The notes under the pieces are model-generated. The model was given only the letters and a program-made list of their open reading frames with translations, did not search any database and was not told the DNA's origin. A stretch of DNA of 64,000 bases from Terana coerulea (Eukaryota; Basidiomycota; Agaricomycetes; Polyporales; Phanerochaetaceae), in NCBI GenBank assembly GCA_024811115.1, contig JAKOGH010000709.1, forward strand, positions 1-64,000, in the 5' to 3' direction. A program made the translations under genes and the position numbers. Each line of letters starts with the position of its first letter. The first letter of the stretch is position 1. Below are positions 44,534 to 56,040 of the stretch, piece after piece.

Positions 44534-46044
44534 TCATGTAAGAGACTTCACTCCGTTGCCTGAAAATCGGCCGAGTTCGAAAGCCTCGGAAGCCGGATTC
44601 CAAACGCGAATGCGGCGCGAAGGACCACTCCGTATGCCCTCTACTCGCAAGATGAGCCTTGCCAGCACAATGGCAATGAACGCCCATATGTTGCTGCAAA
44701 GTGTTCATCAGAAAGAGTGATTACCGTGAACCAAGATAAACAATACTGACAAGACAACCACCAGGTCAGCTTCAGACTGTAATGGAAGTGATCAGGCGTT
44801 GTGAACATCGCGTTAATACGCGACGTACCGGTAGGCGCATGAAAATTGCGAAATTTGCAAGTCTCAGAACTGACAACGATAAGTTAGCGGTAAATGCGAT
44901 ACCAGACGATGAAATCTTCCTCACGGAAAAGAGCCTAGATATATACGCTCAATACAAACTTGAACAGAATTTGGCGGAGCATGTGACTCACCACAAACCA
45001 AACTGCGCCATCCCTGCGCAAATGGGTGATCACTTCCATGGATTGCCGGTAGGGACGTTCTAAAGCATTAACCACTGCCAGGCCAATGGCGAAGACGTCA
45101 AACGCAACCTGGATACTGTGAGTACGTATCCATATCAGCCACGTCAGCGATCGCTTACCAGACAAGCCCAAAACGCCTTCGTCTCCACCGTGCTGCTGAC
45201 AACGAGACATTGGTCCAGTGCAGGCACATACTGTGCATTTCCTAGTTTTCCGCGGAGCTCAGCGGACGTAGTGTAGCCAAACAGACTGCTTACTGTGATC
45301 GGCTATAACTCCCATGATCCCGAGAACGAACGCCGGCACGTATGTGCAAAACAGAGCAACGCAAAGCGCCACTACCGCACCTTTTCGATGGTCCCACAGC
45401 CCATAGTGATAGAGCGCCATATATACTAAGCGGAGGTGAGGTCTTGACAGTAACAGAGACCGTCGGACGTACCATTTGCGGACACAGAAGTGACCATTAG
45501 CAGGGTAAATAGAGTCACAATGAAGGATTTGCAGCTGAGACAGCTGATTTGCATAGCTATTATGCGTCGCAGGAAGATTTACGCACCCCTTCAAGACCGT
45601 GCGTAAGCAAAATAGTAAACGACGAACGGGTGTGAACATACCTCATCATCCAGTTTTGGTCTGAATCCCCCAAGCACTGGTATTCCATGTCAGTATCAGA
45701 ATACACAATGTTTAAGCCAGTCGTCCACTCACTATACGCCACATATAGCAGCCCCGCCTCCGTACCATAGCGGTAGAATAGATACATGATTTGAGTGATG
45801 TCAAATCTTCTACGCCAAATGACATGTACTTCATCGTCAAAGGTCACGAGGTGGTCGTATAGAGTACAAACTAGGCCTGATGCTAAAGATTGCACGAGCA
45901 TGCAAGGATGTTAGTGTCTTCTTTGCCCTGTATAGACTCGAACAGACCTGAGAGGTACCTGGTCGCCACCAATGCATTCATAGAGGATAGAATCATGCTT
46001 GCCTCAGTCGCAGCCTGGCTGGCTGAGGTGCTTGTACCATCCAT
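44534..46044 (-). CDS. DUF6533 multi-pass membrane protein, gene 1
   Basis: This appears to be a complete gene with about nine exons split by short introns. It starts at ATG 46044 (MDGTSTSASQAATEAS) and stops at TGA 44534-44536. The DUF6533 signature is YDHLVTFDDEVHVIWRRRF, then FYRYGTEAGLLYVAY. Further helices are SFIVTLFTLLM, ALYHYGLWDHRKGAVVAL with FVLGIMGVIAD, CLVVSSTVETKAFW, and the late VAFDVFAIGLAVVNALERPY with LRRDGAVWFV. The end is NFAIFMRLP, NIWAFIAIVLARLILRVEG and a short basic tail. These proteins are predicted 7-helix membrane proteins common in Agaricomycetes, with no known ligand or role. It faces away from the neighbouring MFS pseudogene. Exon borders in the middle are less certain than the two ends. 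Confidence 0.82.
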
Positions 46045-48112
46045 AGCTTCGGCAGGCGGGTTGAGGCGTTTGAACTTGAAGTCAGCTGTAGGATTATAGG
46101 CGGACGGCCCATATACGATGATGAGGCATCTGTGTAACCATCGTCAAGTTTGTTCGAGGCAATCAATGGGCGGCCGGGCTGACCTTGAATCATACGTGGG
46201 CGTTCTATGGTTGGGACTCGGGTACCCAAGTGGACAAGCTATACGGAGCTCCGGCGTTCATTATGTGATGAGATACGCCTTGAGCGTGGGCGTTGCACAG
46301 CCAAGTGGCTAGAAGGCATAACCTTCCGTACATTCCGTAGCGGTTTCATGACACGAACTTATGGTGCCTGCGCTCGAACGCCTGCTTATATAGGTGCCGA
46401 CGCCACTGTATTTCGCCTGTCTTGAGCGATTGTGCAAGGCGCAGTGCAAGTCGACATACCCGTAATGATGCTGCACCACACAAAATACATCCGCCAACAA
46501 GTGGCACGGACAGAGGCTGATGTCCCGCATGCAGGCTTCCGGCACTTGTAAGCCATAAGCAAGGCGGCTCGACCTGCGTAACCCGATAACTTAGGTTTCA
46601 TCTGGTCAATGATCATCTTTTTCAGCATGAATCACGGCTCATCTGACGAGAGGTTCATATACGGTTCAGTGAGGAGCTGTGGCACTCACACTGATACTGA
46701 GAAGCTCGTACGGTGCCAGTGCATCTGACGCGTCGCCACGAACACGAGACGTGCAAAAGCTTCCGCAGCTCAGCAATCTCATCTAACAGCTGTGTTAGGC
46801 ACATTTTCGCAAGGCAGTCTCTGTGAAGGCGCACCTCAATGACTATAGCGGGTTGAGTCAACATAGAATCTCAGCCGCGAGGCGTCCGGGTCGGCTTTCT
46901 CGGCCAAAGTCACACGCTTTGTCGGGGCCAATTCTGCTCGGACAGATATGAGATTTGAAAAGCGCAATACCGCGGCATAGTAACCACAAACTCACCCGCA
47001 TGGCTTATCACTGCCGTCGAGCAACCGCTCACTTCCGCGGGAGGTCCGAGCCGGCTCAAGTTCAAGGCCCCAGATCCCTTATCGTTTTCGATTTGGTGAC
47101 AGTGTGCGCGTTGAGACCGAGAACACCTCTGTAAGAGCTGTTGATTTGTTCCCGTTGACCCCTTCCATCTTGCTCTTCTGGCATAGCGGAATGGCCTACT
47201 TAGCCTGAATGCAAGCAGGCTGCGACGTGGAGTCAAGACTGTGAAGCGCTAGCGCCGTGGTCCCGGTCGGATCAAGTCTGATGCCGGCGGTGATGGGAAA
47301 TTTGCTCAATTTGCTCAATTTCCCGGGTCCTTGGCGTGGCGCCGCTTCGTGTTCAACACCGTCATGTCGTTGCAAAAAGACCTCAGCGTATGTGAGTCCT
47401 GAAGCTACGTTAAGTAACGTGGAGTATTCAGTGCTGAATGAGATGCCCAGAGCCCAAGCATTTGGATGAACTCCAAGGGAGCCCGCCTGCATACCTTCAA
47501 GCACGATCCGAAGTCCACGGCTGCACACGCTGAACACGCTCACGGCGCACGACGCATGTTGTCTTCTTACGTAAAGACTCCGTTGGTTTGCAAAATACAC
47601 GGACCGTACTGGCGGAGACATCCTCTTCCATCCGATGGCGAAGCCTCGTTCTGCTCGCGGAGTGAGTACTTGACATGATTCCCACCGTCACAACGTGCTG
47701 ACGACGACAGCTTGCCCAAAGTAGTCGCATCGTCGATTTTCAATAACACCCTCGGGTGTCGGATATGGGGAAGACCGAACCTTCTATCATATACCACTCA
47801 TGAGCGCATCCCCTCTGGTTCCTCGGCGCCGATGATGAGTGGACTGGGACCAAATCACCCACGCCTTGTGTTACTTGCAGGAGCCAGCGTCAGCGCTCGA
47901 AGCCACATCCCTGGTACATGACGCCGAGTGTTCGGGATGATACATGCCTCTCCGACGGTCTCATATTATGTTATCACGATTCGGGTTGGTGCGTTCACAT
48001 TACGCACGTCGGACATGCTGACACATCTCGTATTATAGTGATTTTCGCCCTCTCTCCTAGTCGCCCAGTACCGCCGCCTTTCCGCTCCTTACCTTCGGAA
48101 TTTTCCTATACA
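46045..48112. other. 2.1-kb intergenic stretch without recognised gene
   Basis: Frames of up to 141 codons occur on the minus strand (46910-47236 and 47196-47621), but no motif or convincing splice pattern was found. It separates two divergent genes, so it should hold both promoters. Confidence 0.4.
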
Positions 48113-49698
48113 ATGCCTCCCTCGTCCAGCTCCAGCGCGAAGTCTCAAGAAGTACTCAGAACCGAGGTTCCCAGAACGAACGAGACACCCCGAAGCTCGC
48201 CAGGCGGTACATCCAGTGCATCGAAAGGGTTGCGTTTCTGGCCGGTGTTTCTCGCGATATGTGTGTCACTTTTCCTCTCAGCATTGGAATACGTGAGTTA
48301 CCCCCGCCACAACCCATTGACGCCTCATGACGTTACCACCTCAATAGGCCTGAACCTTCCGATTGCCGGCGTAGCGGCCTTTCTTGTTTTCACCTTCTTG
48401 CGGCTGAAAACCCCAGCAGGAGCCCTCAGGGAGAAGATGGGTCGTATGGATTGGATGTAAGCTGGTCCAGTGCTCAGGCGCACGCTGTACATACTGACAA
48501 AACGCAGCGGCAACTTTCTTATTACCGCAAGTTCCATGGCGACCGTGCTCGGCTTGACCTGGGGCGGCGTTCAGTTTGCGTGGACGTCCGCCAAGGTCCT
48601 GGCGCCGCTCATCCTCGGGCTTCTGGGGCATTTTGGCATTTTTCTTGTACGAGGCCTTCGTTGCGCCAAATCCACTCGTGAGTTTTCATATTCTTTACGT
48701 GGCTTGAGGTTGAATGCAACTGGTTTTTAGGTTTCATTTGCGCTGTTGTCGAACCGCACAAGTTTCAGCGGGTATGACCAATCTTAAATCGACTTACGGT
48801 TTCGCTGATATCACGTACACAGGTACGTGCAGACGTTACTGGCCCCGTCGTGAACAGTGCCGTGGTTTGTGAGTTGTTTCAACCATATCAATGTGGACAT
48901 TTACTGATTTACACCGTCTTGTAGGGTTCATGACAACATACTTTCAGGCATGCCGGGACGCATCCCCTATTCTTTCCGCCGTCGACTCGCTCGGTCTGTC
49001 TTTATCCATCGGCCCTTTCTTGATTACAAGCGGCATCGTCATCGCGGCTACGAAGACCTACCGGGTACAATTTTTCATCGGCTGGATCTTCTACATCGTC
49101 GCTACAGGCGCGCTGTCCTCCCTTCACGCAGACTCGGCTGCGGCGCAAAGCGTAGGATTCATGATACTCATGGGAGTCGGCGGCGGGGTCCTGTTCTCAG
49201 CGACATACCTCCCTGTCTTGGCGCCTCTTCCAGTCTCGGAAAATGCCCACGCACTCGCGCTATTTTCCTTCTTCCGGACCTTTGCAGGGGTGAGTGTCGC
49301 CTCGTAATGGCAGTGCTACTCATCCTCATCGTCGGCTAGGTGTGGGGCGTGGCCATTGGTACTGCGGTTCTGCAGACGCAGCTTACGAAGCGTCTGCCGC
49401 AAGAGTTCATCACCCAGTTCCCTGGTGGGGTGTCGCTCACTTACTCAACGATACCTGTCATCCGAACTCTATGCCTGAGCCGTTGAAGACCCAGGCCCGA
49501 AGCGCATTCGCGGAGAGCTTGCAGGTGGTCTGGCAAGTGTCCATCGGCATTTCCGGGCTCGGTCTTCTGTCCACGCTGTTGATGAAGGGCCTTCCATTGC
49601 ACACTCAGATGGATGACAAATGGGCCCTCGAGGACACCGCCGAGGGCGGAACTAAGGAAGATATGGAGCTTCAGCAGGCTTCCGAGCTTCCAATCTAA
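48113..49698 (+). pseudogene. DHA2-type MFS transporter, internally deleted copy
   Basis: It is clearly paralogous to the MFS gene at 53825-56040. It starts MPPSSSSSAKSQEV and has the first helix (FWPVFLAICVSLFLSALEY). It then jumps directly to GLNLPIAGVAAFLVFTFLRL, missing the exons for helices 2 to about 5, which include the QGAGGGG and GPLVGGAL motifs. The junction is a fused intron (GTGAG near 48295 to TAG near 48350) whose splicing would join phase 0 to phase 1 and create a stop. Further breaks are a one-base shift near 48627 and another near 49470. Later exons still read well (YVQTLLAPVVNSAVV, FSATYLPVLAPLPVSENAHA). Confidence 0.87.
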
Positions 49699-50998
49699 AT
49701 CTCCGGCTATCTGTTACGCCTTTTTCCTGCGCGGGGCTTTCAACATGATAGCTAGTATATTCATACCGCTCATCTCGTGGCCTCGGGACCTATTGCGGCT
49801 GCATTGTTTTGCAGCACAACATGATCCAGGTCATTGGCCTGTAATTCCAATAACGGGGATGCGCAATACCGTTCCATCTTCTGATCTGTACGGTATCCGA
49901 GTCATGCATGGATTTACCGCTATTCTGATGAATGACATAGAGAGCTACAGCATGCTTCTCTCGCTCTCATATCCGAGACAGCCTGACTAAGCTCGAGGTT
50001 CAGCACTGTCGCAAGAAACGGAAGACTGGTACTATCTCCATGGCCGCTGTGTATGGCTATTGCTTCGGTCTATGTCCGTTCAATGTTCGGGCACAGAAGG
50101 TCCGTTGACAAGTCATGCCCATGTTCAGAGAGATCAACGCCTTGTTAGTACCGTCTTCTTGCTTCGCATTAGAGACAGAGTGTCGAGACTCGGACACCCC
50201 GAGCCTCGAGGCCGAGACAGCCAGTGGAGCACTGCATGCCCGGCCTTCGCGGGATCCGGCGATAATTATCAAAGTTCAAGTGCAGCAGTCCTACCTGGGC
50301 TATGGCACACACACACACGTCAGCTAGTGCATAAGGCACGCACTCCTTACTTCATGCAATGATGGGCGGTGGATGCAAGCATCCACTGACACGCCGTAGC
50401 TGCTAGCATTCATGACGCTCCAGTCCTCAAATGAGCATGAGCCAAGACGGGGGTGTTCCAGAGAGTCCTCGGCTCACACGGCTACTGGTAATAGCCTCGG
50501 CAGCTGAGATGCGTGTTGCGGATCTTCTAACTTGAGGCTGCTTTCCGCGCGAGGAGTGCGTTCCGGTGTGCCCCACGAAGCCTAGCGCGCCACTGAAGCT
50601 GTTCGGTGCCTGTGGGAGTGGGGCGTCTCTCTTGTCCAGCAGTCGAATCCGTCATTCCGATATACAGTACTATGCTGATACAGGGAGGTTGTGCGCACAT
50701 TTGCCCACCGTGGCCGCTTAGAATGAGTATCTGCCGCTGCAGTTGCACATGCACAGGCAGAGGCGGCAGTCTCGGCGCCGATGATCCCGATCATCGTGGC
50801 GCGCGCTAGTTGTGGCGCCGTTGGTACCGGGGCTCCGATCTGTTCGTTGAGCGTTTTCCACGTGCGACCGTCAATTGTGCAAGGCACCTGTGGCATGCTT
50901 TTGGCAATGCAGGTGACATGGTTGCCTTCAAGAGGGATTGCTGCTAGGCACCCACCGAACCTTGCGAGAGTTGCCAACCCTTGCCTCCCTCCTCCATC
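49699..50998. other. Intergenic stretch without recognised gene
   Basis: The longest frame is 131 codons on the minus strand (50582-50977), with no recognisable motif. The end of the region carries the P450 promoter. Confidence 0.4.
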
Positions 50999-53558
50999 AT
51001 GGGTCTCGCGCGCAGCATCCCCCCAGGCATCCGTTTTGTCGTCCCACTCCTACCCAGGCTGGCCGTACCGCCGCTGCTAGTGCTGGTCATCCTGGATGGT
51101 GCACGCAGAACCCTGAACATCGAAGTCCCCGGATGGTTGGTTTTCGTAGCGTTGCTACTCTCGCTCCCTCTTTCGCTCGCTGCTTCGGCTTTCTACGTGG
51201 ACCTGAAGACTCGGATGGATGCGCATGCCCTGGGGGCGGAGCTACCGCCCAGTATACCAGGGAATACGCCCTGGAATCTGGCATTAGTGCGCAAAATCTG
51301 GAAGGATGTCCGTGGCGCAATGAACGGTCAGAATATGTCGTACTACACTGAAGGAGCCAACACTCATGCCCTTCCATCTTGCGTGTATAGAGAACCTAGA
51401 CATTGACTGGCTAGGCAGCTACGGTCGTGTGTCGCGTTGTAAGATATACTTCATAGACGCGGTAGGCAGACAACCACTCTCCCACGCCCTGCCTTTGTCT
51501 TACGCTCGCGACGGGTTAGATACTGGTCACAGAGCCGGCATACATCAAGGTATGTGGGCTACACAATGCTCGATGACAGACGAGTTCTGACGGAGCCGTT
51601 ACAGAGAGTTATGTCCACCGAGTTCTCATCGTTTGATAAAGGTACGGTAAGGTAACTCTTGCTGAATCTTCGCTAACATTGGCAGCTAGGCCCTGGCCTT
51701 CGGTCACAATTGAAGACACTCATCGGGGAAGGCATCATAAACGCAGATGGGGATATGTGGAAGTAGGGACATTTTTCCATGGAACCTCGACGTTGCCGCT
51801 AAACCCAAATCGAAGATTCCACAGGGGGATAACACGACCCTTCTTCAGCAAGGGGCGCATCTCGAGGCTCTCAATGTTCGAAGAGTCAGTCCCTCGCTTA
51901 TATGTGCTGCGTCACGGCCGTACTGACTGCTACACGTATGCAGGCGGACAGAGAAGGTACTCAACCTTGTGAAGAGTCGCATGCGGCAAGGTATCCCCAT
52001 CGACTGGCAGGTCAGTCTCTTATGCACAAACCTTTACTGTTACTGACTGTGCGAGCGGGAAATTTGTCCATCACAGGATGTGGCGTATCGGTTCACCATA
52101 GACAGTGCCACCGCATTCTTGTTTGGCAGCGACGTGCGGTCGCTAGATGCGGAGCTCATGCACCCCGGCGCAGAGCACCAGGCGCATGCATTTTCGCAGG
52201 CCTTCTTCGAGGCGCAGCGTCTTAGTACCAAGAATCGTGCGCGCTACGGTGGGCTGTGGCCGCTGTTTGAGTTCTGGAAGGACAAGGTCCAGGAACATGT
52301 GGATGTCGTGGATGCAGTCATCGAGCCGCTGATCGACAAGGCAATGGCCAAGAAGGCTCAGAGGAGTAGCGACATCGAGCAGTCGGGCCACGTCGACGAC
52401 AGCGAGGCCTTGTTGGAGTTTCTGGTCAGCCAGACGGACGGTGCGTGTTCGCGTTGACGGTGCCTGCTGTTTGTCTGATAGACGCATCTCTGACAGACAG
52501 GAAGCTCATACGGGATGAGACCATGGCCCTCCTCATAGGCGGACGGGATACTGTACGTTTCCTGGCCGTCGTAGCATACACTCCGATCTGACCTCGCGCC
52601 GCAGACTGGCTCAACGCTCACGTCCTCAATATACATGCTTAGCCAGCATCCGCACATTTGTGAACGGCTGCGCGAAGAGATACAGACCCATGTTGGGATG
52701 CAAAGACCAACCGGCGACGACATCCGGCAGATGAAGTACCTGCGGGCGTTCATCAACGGTAAATATATTCATCTATGTCGCCTTCACCAACGCTTGGACC
52801 ATTACTGAGATGTTTCTATTTCGCAGAGATCCTCCGGCTGTTTCCACCCATGTTGGTATCCACTACTGTAGCTCAATCAGACTGCACTTGTTAACACTTG
52901 ATGGTCCACAGACCTATCAACATTCGCGAGTCTAACAAGGGTGTCGTTTGGCCGTCGATGGAACCTGGCGGGAAGCCTATATATATCCCCCCAAACACAC
53001 GTATATACATGCCGCTGTTCATTCTCCATAGACGTACGGATCTGTGGGGGCCTGATGGTCAGTCGCAGTTCTCCCCGCGTGCATCTCATACGCACTGTCG
53101 CTCACTGATCATCACTCTCCGCCAGCGGCAAAGTTCGACCCAGACAGGTTCCTGGACGACCGGAGCCGCTACTTCGCTGAGACCCCCATGACGTTCCATG
53201 CGTTCGGAGCAGGGCCGAGAGTCTGCCTCGGCCAACAGGTGGGTCGGTTCACCCTCATTGGCGACTTGGGTGCTCATCTGTTCGCGCAATATCAGTATGC
53301 CTACAACGCAATCTCATTTATGCTCATTCGTCTCCTCCAAACGTTCTCAAAGTTTGAGCTTAAACCGCATGATTGGGATGGTCCGAATGAGAAGTTGAAC
53401 GAGAAGCCTACTGTGCAATTCGACACGCATATCAACATCTTTGTCAAGGTACGAGGGTCCTCTCCATGCCCTAAACCGATCTAACCGCATCATGATCTCT
53501 CGTGTTACAGAACGGGCTTTGGGTCACCATGACTGAGGCTACTGACTTGACCGCATAG
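50999..53558 (+). CDS. Cytochrome P450, CYP63-like, apparently intact
   Basis: This is a heme monooxygenase of about 590 residues in about 15 exons; all junctions I traced keep the frame. ATG 50999 (MGLARSIPPGIRFVVPLLP) opens a long hydrophobic N-terminus with two likely helices, placing it in the ER membrane. Landmarks are DGDMWK/FHRGITRPFFSKGR (C-helix region), LLIGGRDT/TGSTL (I-helix oxygen-binding motif), EILRLFPP (ExxR), FDPDRF (PERF-type) and the heme-binding FGAGPRVCLGQQ with the Cys ligand. The last exon (NGLWVTMTEATDLTA) ends at TAG 53556-53558. The FHRxxTRPFFSK stretch and long N-terminus point to the CYP63-like group, which in wood-decay fungi is linked to alkane, fatty-acid and xenobiotic oxidation. 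The exon 1/2 border is the least certain. It converges on the MFS gene 270 bp away. Confidence 0.9.
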
Positions 53559-53824
53559 CCGTTCTTCGTTCCATTTCCGAATGCCCCGACCCTCCGGTTT
53601 GTTACCTGACTGTGCATTAAGCCTCGGTTTTAGAGCTTCTTTCGGACTTACTCTGTTTGTGTTAGTAGCACCTTCGCACCACCTACGTTTAATTTTGTTT
53701 GTAACCTTTGCACTGGGAATACGTGATGTTGTAATGTACACGGACCATGAATCTCGAACGAACTCAGCCTTGCAATGTCCCGCGCTAGCACGAATAGAGG
53801 GGTAAACATACATCGGGACCGCAC
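53559..53824. other. Short spacer between convergent P450 and MFS genes
   Basis: This 266-bp spacer should hold both 3' ends. I see no clear polyadenylation signal that can be assigned to one strand. Confidence 0.4.
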
Positions 53825-56040
53825 TCACATCGGGAGCTGCGACGTCTGCTGGAGCTCCACCTCGACCGGCAGCTTGTCGCCGCCCGCGCCGCCGCCCTCC
53901 TCCAGCGCCCACTTCTCGTCCATCTCCGTGTGCAGCGGCAGGCCCTTCATCAGCACCGTCGACAGCAGCCCGACCCCCGAGATGCCGATGCACACCTCCC
54001 AGACGACCTGCAGGCTCGCCGCGAACGCGGCGCGGACCTCGTCCTTGAGCGGCTGCGGCAGCGTGCGGATGACGGGGATCGTCGAGTACGCGAGCGACAC
54101 GCCGCCGGGGAACTCGCTGACGAACTGCGCGGGCAGGCGCTTGGAGAGCTGCGTCTGCAGCACGGCGGTGCCGATGGCGACGCCCCACACCTGCCGGCCG
54201 CGTGTCAGCGAATGCAGTCGTGAGATGGGTGGATGGAAGCTTACCCCAGCAAAGGACCGGAAGAACGCGAACAGGGCGAGCGCATGCGCGTTTTCCGACG
54301 CAGGAAGCGGGGCCAACACCGGGAAGTACGTTGCAGAGAAGAGAATGCCGCCGCCGACACCCAGCAAGAACATGAACCCGACGCTCTCGCCTGTGGAAGT
54401 GTCGGCATGCAGAGACGACAGCGTTCCTGTAGCGATCATGAAGAGTACCCAACCGATGATGAGCTGCACTCGGTACGTCTTCGTTGCGGCAATGGCGATC
54501 CCACTAATAATCAAGAAGGGGCCAATAGACAGCGACAGGCCGAGGGAGTCGACCGCGGAACGGATAGGGGAGGCATCGCGACAGGCCTGGTAGTAGGTTG
54601 CCATAAACCCTGCGAGACCTGAGTAAGCCCCAAACCAAAGTGACAGCGTGTTCTCACGTACAGACTACGGCGCTGTTGACGACGGGTGCGAGGAACGTTT
54701 GAATGTATCTAGAGAATGTAAGTATCACACATGTGCATTCAGTAAGTACAGTCCACTCACCCACTCAAGCTGGTACGATTGGAGAGCAAAGCAAACGGAA
54801 CCTGGAATAAAGATTAGTACAACGCATCCCAAGTGACTATATGCGTCACTCACCAATGGATGTGCGGCAACGAATGCCTCATACAAGAAGAAGACCACGA
54901 TGCCGACCAGCCCCAGAATAAGCGGTACAAGCACATGCGCAGAGGTCCAGGGGAACTTGACGCCGCCCCATGTGAGGCCGATTACTGTCGAGACGGAGCT
55001 GGAGATAATAAGGAAGTTGCCACTTAAAAGCACTAAGGTCAGAACAATAGGACAAGGTCGTGTTGCCACCCACTCACATCCAATCCATGCGCGAGAGCTT
55101 ATCCCGCAAAGACCCTTCCGGAGTCTTCAGACGCAAGAATGCAAACACCATGCCGGCGGCCACTCCGGTGATGGGCAGGTTGAGGTCTGTAAAATGCGGC
55201 GTTAGACGTAGACGGTGGTTTGGAGCTCCAATACGCTTACAGAACAACCATCGCCATTGGCCCTCGGTGGCGAGAGCACCACCAACGAGAGGTCCTATGG
55301 CGGACGCGAAACCCCAAGTTCTAAGTGGTGTGAGACGGTGGTAGCACGAGCGTAACAGCTCACTCACAAGCCGATGAGCGCGTTGTACATGGCTCGCTCT
55401 CTCAGAGGTACCATGTCGGACACAATGATGCTGGAAATAGATAAGATACCGCCTCCGCCTGCGCCTTGGACAGCTGCAGAGAAGGCCGTTAGATCTCTTG
55501 TGCTCTGGATTGGAAACTCAAGTGTTACGTACTCCTCGCCGCTATCAGCCAACTCATGCTCTGCGCTGCTCCAGACAAAGCGCTGCCTAACGCAAACAGG
55601 GCTAGTGATCCCAGCATAGTCACACGGCGACCAAAAATCTAATAGAATTCCAGTTGAATTACTGGCATACAACACGTTGTACGAGAATGCTTACCTGCGC
55701 CATACCACCAGAGAGCGGTAGGAGGGACGTGGCTGCAAGGGGAGTACGCGGTGGCGATCCATACAAAGTCATCTCCATTCAAATCATGAACGATTGTGGG
55801 TAACGTGGTTGCTACAGCTGTCTGTTGGTGGATGAGTGCGCGCAAGGTCAGCGAGATGGAAAAACGCACATATTCCAGAGCAGAAAGAAAGAGCGAAACA
55901 CATATGGCGACGAAGACGAGCCAAAACCTTGCCCCCTTCGGTGTTTTGGGCGGGACACCTTTCTGCGACATGACAGGACGACCTTTTGCGGATGCTTGGT
56001 CCTCGTTGAGGTTGGTGCTGGAGGCTGTCATGGTCGCCAT
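53825..56040 (-). CDS. DHA2-type MFS transporter (multidrug-type exporter), one apparent 1-base insertion
   Basis: This is a proton-driven exporter of the 14-helix DHA2 type. It starts at ATG 56040 (MATMTASSTNLNEDQ) and ends QTSQLPM at 53825. Successive exons give the first helix (FWLVFVAICVSLFLSALEY), TAVATTLPTIVHDLNGDDFV, IFGRRVTMLGSLALFALGSA, QGAGGGGILSISSIIVSD with RERAMYNAL, and WGFASAIGPLVGGAL (antiporter motif C). Then come QWRWLF/LNLPITGVAAGMVF, PFALLSNRTSLSG, YIQTFLAPVVNSAVV and the C-terminal half. In exon 2 a run of four C (minus strand, near 55740) where the paralogue family needs three shifts TAYSLAATSLLPLS out of frame. That is either a sequencing error in a homopolymer or a recent inactivation. 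All other junctions keep the frame. Confidence 0.85.

Noticed and set aside
47196..47621. A 141-codon minus-strand frame upstream of the MFS pseudogene
   Set aside because: No domain, no consistent splice signals, and its length is within what GC-rich DNA gives by chance.
53505..54452. A 315-codon minus-strand frame overlapping the MFS gene
   Set aside because: It is an Arg/Ala-rich alternative frame of the MFS exons, which carry the recognisable transporter sequence in the other frame.
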